From assembly GCA_964617665.1 (NCBI GenBank), contig CAZUAH010000622.1, positions 1-7,859 of the forward strand: DNA of 7,859 nt. Reading direction: 5' to 3'. This document shows positions 5,843-7,859 of the stretch, piece by piece (the first letter of the stretch is position 1; each line of letters starts with the position of its first letter). Source of the DNA: JADHUC01 sp964617665 (lineage in GTDB: Bacteria > Planctomycetota > Planctomycetia > Pirellulales > Pirellulaceae). A program made the translations under genes and the position numbers. The notes under the pieces are model-generated. The model searched no databases, had not been told where the DNA came from, and saw nothing but the letters and a program-made list of their open reading frames with translations.

Positions 5843-7741
5843 CTACTTGGGAACTCTATGTTCTTCAACCCAGTAATACGCCCCATCCTTAATGGCCACG
5901 TAGCTGATGATGTCCGTTCCGAATAATGTCACTGTTCCATTTGGTCTTGGTGCAACGTCATCATAGTACGGCCGCTCGCGGCCATCTACAACCAGAAACT
6001 CCTTGTCTCCATCCTTGACGACATATCTGAAACTCTTGCTGTCTGCTGTGAATGTCAACCAAGTGATTTCATCGTATTGCGGCGCAGGTGTCCCATCAAC
6101 TACGACAAACGCTTTGCCGTCCTTGCTGTCTTTTGCGATGTAGACAAGTCGCTCCGAATCAGGACTGAATTTGACATCGGTGGGCATAACACCGTGCCTC
6201 TGCTGCTCAACACCGTCAAGTACTACGAAGTAGCTGTCGCCATCGCCAGCAACGTATGCAAAGTGTTGGCCGTCGGGGCTGAAAACACATCTTGACGCGT
6301 GGTTGTATAGTTTGCCGTATGGTTCACCAGTCGCCCTTTTCGCACCGAGAAAGGCAGGGCGTTTCAAATCGACGTCAGACGCAACGACATCCGGCGAGAC
6401 AGCGTTGTGTTCATGCCGCCCAAAGTTGTCAAGGACGACAAATTGTTTGTCGCCGTCGTCTGCAACGAATGCAAAGTGTTGACCGTCTGCGTTGAATTTG
6501 ACTGGAGACTCCGAGTGATGCATCGTTCCGTATGGCTTTCCGTCAACAAACAGCACACGCTTTTCGTCAACCATGCACCATGCTACCCAGTGTTCGCTGT
6601 TTGGACTGAATCGAGGAGACGTGAAGGCATAACCAGGCAGATCCATAGTGTTGCCGTCCACGACCATGAAGAAACGCTCTTGCCCGTCGGAATCGTCTCT
6701 AAGTTCAGCGGGGTACATGTACCGCTTTCTGTCGCTTGAACGGATGATCGCTGAGCCCAAGGAGAAACCCATATCCATTCGAGACATTCGAGAGCCAATG
6801 CGCGTGAAGACGGGGCCCTTCTTTCCGCCAATAACGGCCCGTTCCGTCTTACTGCCACGACCGTTTTCGATATATGCGACGATGTTGCCATCATCGCTTA
6901 GGATTGCGCCATGAATAGGGCCGGGCGACGACGCCTCGACTTCTCCGTCAAGGTAGAGGTTACCTCCGCCGTCTCGCATTACGACGAAGGCGTAGTGAGC
7001 AAGGTCGGAAGTTGTGATGAAACTCTTGTAGAGAGGAATGCCGTCTAGTTTCGTACAATGCCCATTCACATCAATACAGTGTTTGTAGTCATGGTCGAGT
7101 GCAAGGAGCATGTACGCAAACTGATCCCCGACAAACTCCAGGATACCGCTGGAGATCTCCAGGTACGTCTTGATTTCAACACCGTCGAGTACAACCGTCT
7201 GTTTGCCAAGCTCCTTTCCCACATAGCAGTAGTGTTGGCCATCATTCGAGAATTTCACTCTGTCTACACGCCAAAACACCTTCTCAGGTTTACGGTCTAC
7301 GACCAAGGCTTCCCGCGTTTCTCCGTCTTTGTTAACCTCCTGCACATAGGCCACCCTCTTCCCATGTGGGCTTACAATAACACTCCGTTCCTTTGCCGCC
7401 GCGGCTTCTTCCGCACTTAACAATAACCGTTCGGTCGTTTTCCATGCAAACTCACCGATGGCCTGCGCCGAAGGGAGTTGGACACTCGACCGCTTCACCC
7501 ATCCGGTCAGCCTCTTCTCACCGATGACAACTGAACCACCAATCCAATCGCCCTGGACGGATGAGACCGTCAGTTCAGTTCCTTTGGTCAGGTGTGTCTT
7601 GACCGTCGCTTGAACCTTCAGTGGAGTCTGGTCTTTAGTGACGGCAACCGTATCGCCTGGTTTGATCTCCGCAGCGTCTGAAGACAGAAGCAGCGAGAGT
7701 AACGTCGCAAGAACTGTGGCTTGCAAGAAAGATTTCAACAT
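5843..7741 (-). CDS. exported SH3-like plus beta-propeller repeat protein
   Basis: A 632-residue protein. The signal peptide is MLKS, a leucine-rich core (5-20) and a likely cleavage after SSDAA24. Residues about 27-90 look like a bacterial SH3-type domain: KPGDTVAVT, HLTKGTELTVSSVQGDWIGG, then TGWVKRSSV. From about 118 to the end come degenerate WD40/TolB-type beta-propeller units of the pattern F-S-x-D-G-x-x-x-A-Y-V...x-V-V-D-G. The clearest are near 162-187, 414-438, 485-510, 522-550 and 562-587; those at 200-400 are eroded. Such units probably close into a propeller for protein or ligand binding. No catalytic domain, lipobox or C-terminal anchor is evident. The start has AAGGTG at 7746-7751 about 4 bases upstream of the ATG. 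It converges on the nuclease cassette and shares no operon with it. The family is typical of exported planctomycete proteins; the specific function is unknown. Confidence 0.85.
   Translation of the reverse strand: MLKSFLQATVLATLLSLLLSSDAAEIKPGDTVAVTKDQTPLKVQATVKTHLTKGTELTVSSVQGDWIGGSVVIGEKRLTGWVKRSSVQLPSAQAIGEFAWKTTERLLLSAEEAAAAKERSVIVSPHGKRVAYVQEVNKDGETREALVVDRKPEKVFWRVDRVKFSNDGQHYCYVGKELGKQTVVLDGVEIKTYLEISSGILEFVGDQFAYMLLALDHDYKHCIDVNGHCTKLDGIPLYKSFITTSDLAHYAFVVMRDGGGNLYLDGEVEASSPGPIHGAILSDDGNIVAYIENGRGSKTERAVIGGKKGPVFTRIGSRMSRMDMGFSLGSAIIRSSDRKRYMYPAELRDDSDGQERFFMVVDGNTMDLPGYAFTSPRFSPNSEHWVAWCMVDEKRVLFVDGKPYGTMHHSESPVKFNADGQHFAFVADDGDKQFVVLDNFGRHEHNAVSPDVVASDVDLKRPAFLGAKRATGEPYGKLYNHASRCVFSPDGQHFAYVAGDGDSYFVVLDGVEQQRHGVMPTDVKFSPDSERLVYIAKDSKDGKAFVVVDGTPAPQYDEITWLTFTADSKSFRYVVKDGDKEFLVVDGRERPYYDDVAPRPNGTVTLFGTDIISYVAIKDGAYYWVEEHRVPK
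6212..6283 (-). repeat. propeller repeat unit, DNA-level copy A
   Basis: This 72-base segment encodes the SPDGQHFAYVAGDGDSYFVVLDG unit. Aligned without gaps to copy B at 6425-6496 it matches at 55 of 72 positions (hand count), with a shared run of 11 bases (ATGCAAAGTGTTG region). It is a coding repeat, not a mobile element. Confidence 0.7.
6425..6496 (-). repeat. propeller repeat unit, DNA-level copy B
   Basis: This is the partner of copy A, encoding the NADGQHFAFVADDGDKQFVVLDN unit. It lies 213 bases away, a multiple of three, so the frame is kept. The similarity points to internal duplication of propeller blades. Confidence 0.7.
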
Positions 7742-7859
7742 GATGCACCTTGCTTTCAGATGGATAGTGAAGGCGTGTTTTGACGTTTCCAGGAAGCATC
7801 TTTGAACCGTGAGCGTACACCAGAACGGTAGAGGGGGAGGCGCGCGCTTTGCTGAAGGA
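7742..7859 (-). other. upstream region of the propeller gene
   Basis: These 118 bases to the right edge hold the leader and probably the promoter of the minus-strand gene. Apart from the ribosome site at 7746-7751, I found no convincing -35/-10 pair and no coding frame with a credible product. Confidence 0.4.

Noticed and set aside
5515..5892. Plus-strand 125-codon frame between the convergent genes
   Set aside because: It overlaps the ends of both flanking genes, lacks a credible ribosome site, and encodes a low-information R/T/S-rich sequence.

Overview
The window looks like chromosomal DNA of a planctomycete (Planctomycetota, probably Pirellulales-like). The evidence is the mix of gene families: a secreted LamG-fold protein, a secreted neutral-ceramidase-family hydrolase, an HNH_5-type nuclease starting with an LxLNRNWQPV block that I recall as common in that phylum, and an exported SH3-plus-beta-propeller protein. 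This assignment rests on family recognition, not on a database search.

Left part (1-2410). A LamG-fold gene on the minus strand runs off the left edge. Its frame appears broken about 45 bases from the edge, because the expected end of the LamG domain continues in the +1 frame. Across a 145-base divergent intergenic region lies a complete plus-strand gene for an exported ceramidase-family hydrolase, with a strong Shine-Dalgarno placed in the loop of a small hairpin. A short hairpin follows its stop.

Centre (2411-5551). Four plus-strand genes follow one another, all nucleases or nuclease-like. First is a stand-alone HNH_5 endonuclease. Then come three closely spaced genes: an unrecognised protein with a PD-(D/E)XK-like D...ExK signature, a full-length Mrr type IV restriction enzyme, and an HNH endonuclease whose large N-terminal region I cannot assign. 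No methyltransferase, specificity subunit or helicase is present. The best reading is a compact, modification-dependent (type IV-like) defence cassette with up to three nuclease activities. Of these, only the Mrr gene has an assignable function from sequence alone.

Right part (5552-7859). After about 290 bases with no recognisable gene, a convergent minus-strand gene encodes an exported protein: signal peptide, SH3-like domain, then degenerate WD40/TolB-type beta-propeller repeats ending in 'VVDG'-like strands. Two of its repeats are still about 76% identical at the DNA level. The last 118 bases are its upstream region. I saw no tRNA, rRNA, CRISPR array, insertion sequence or integrase.
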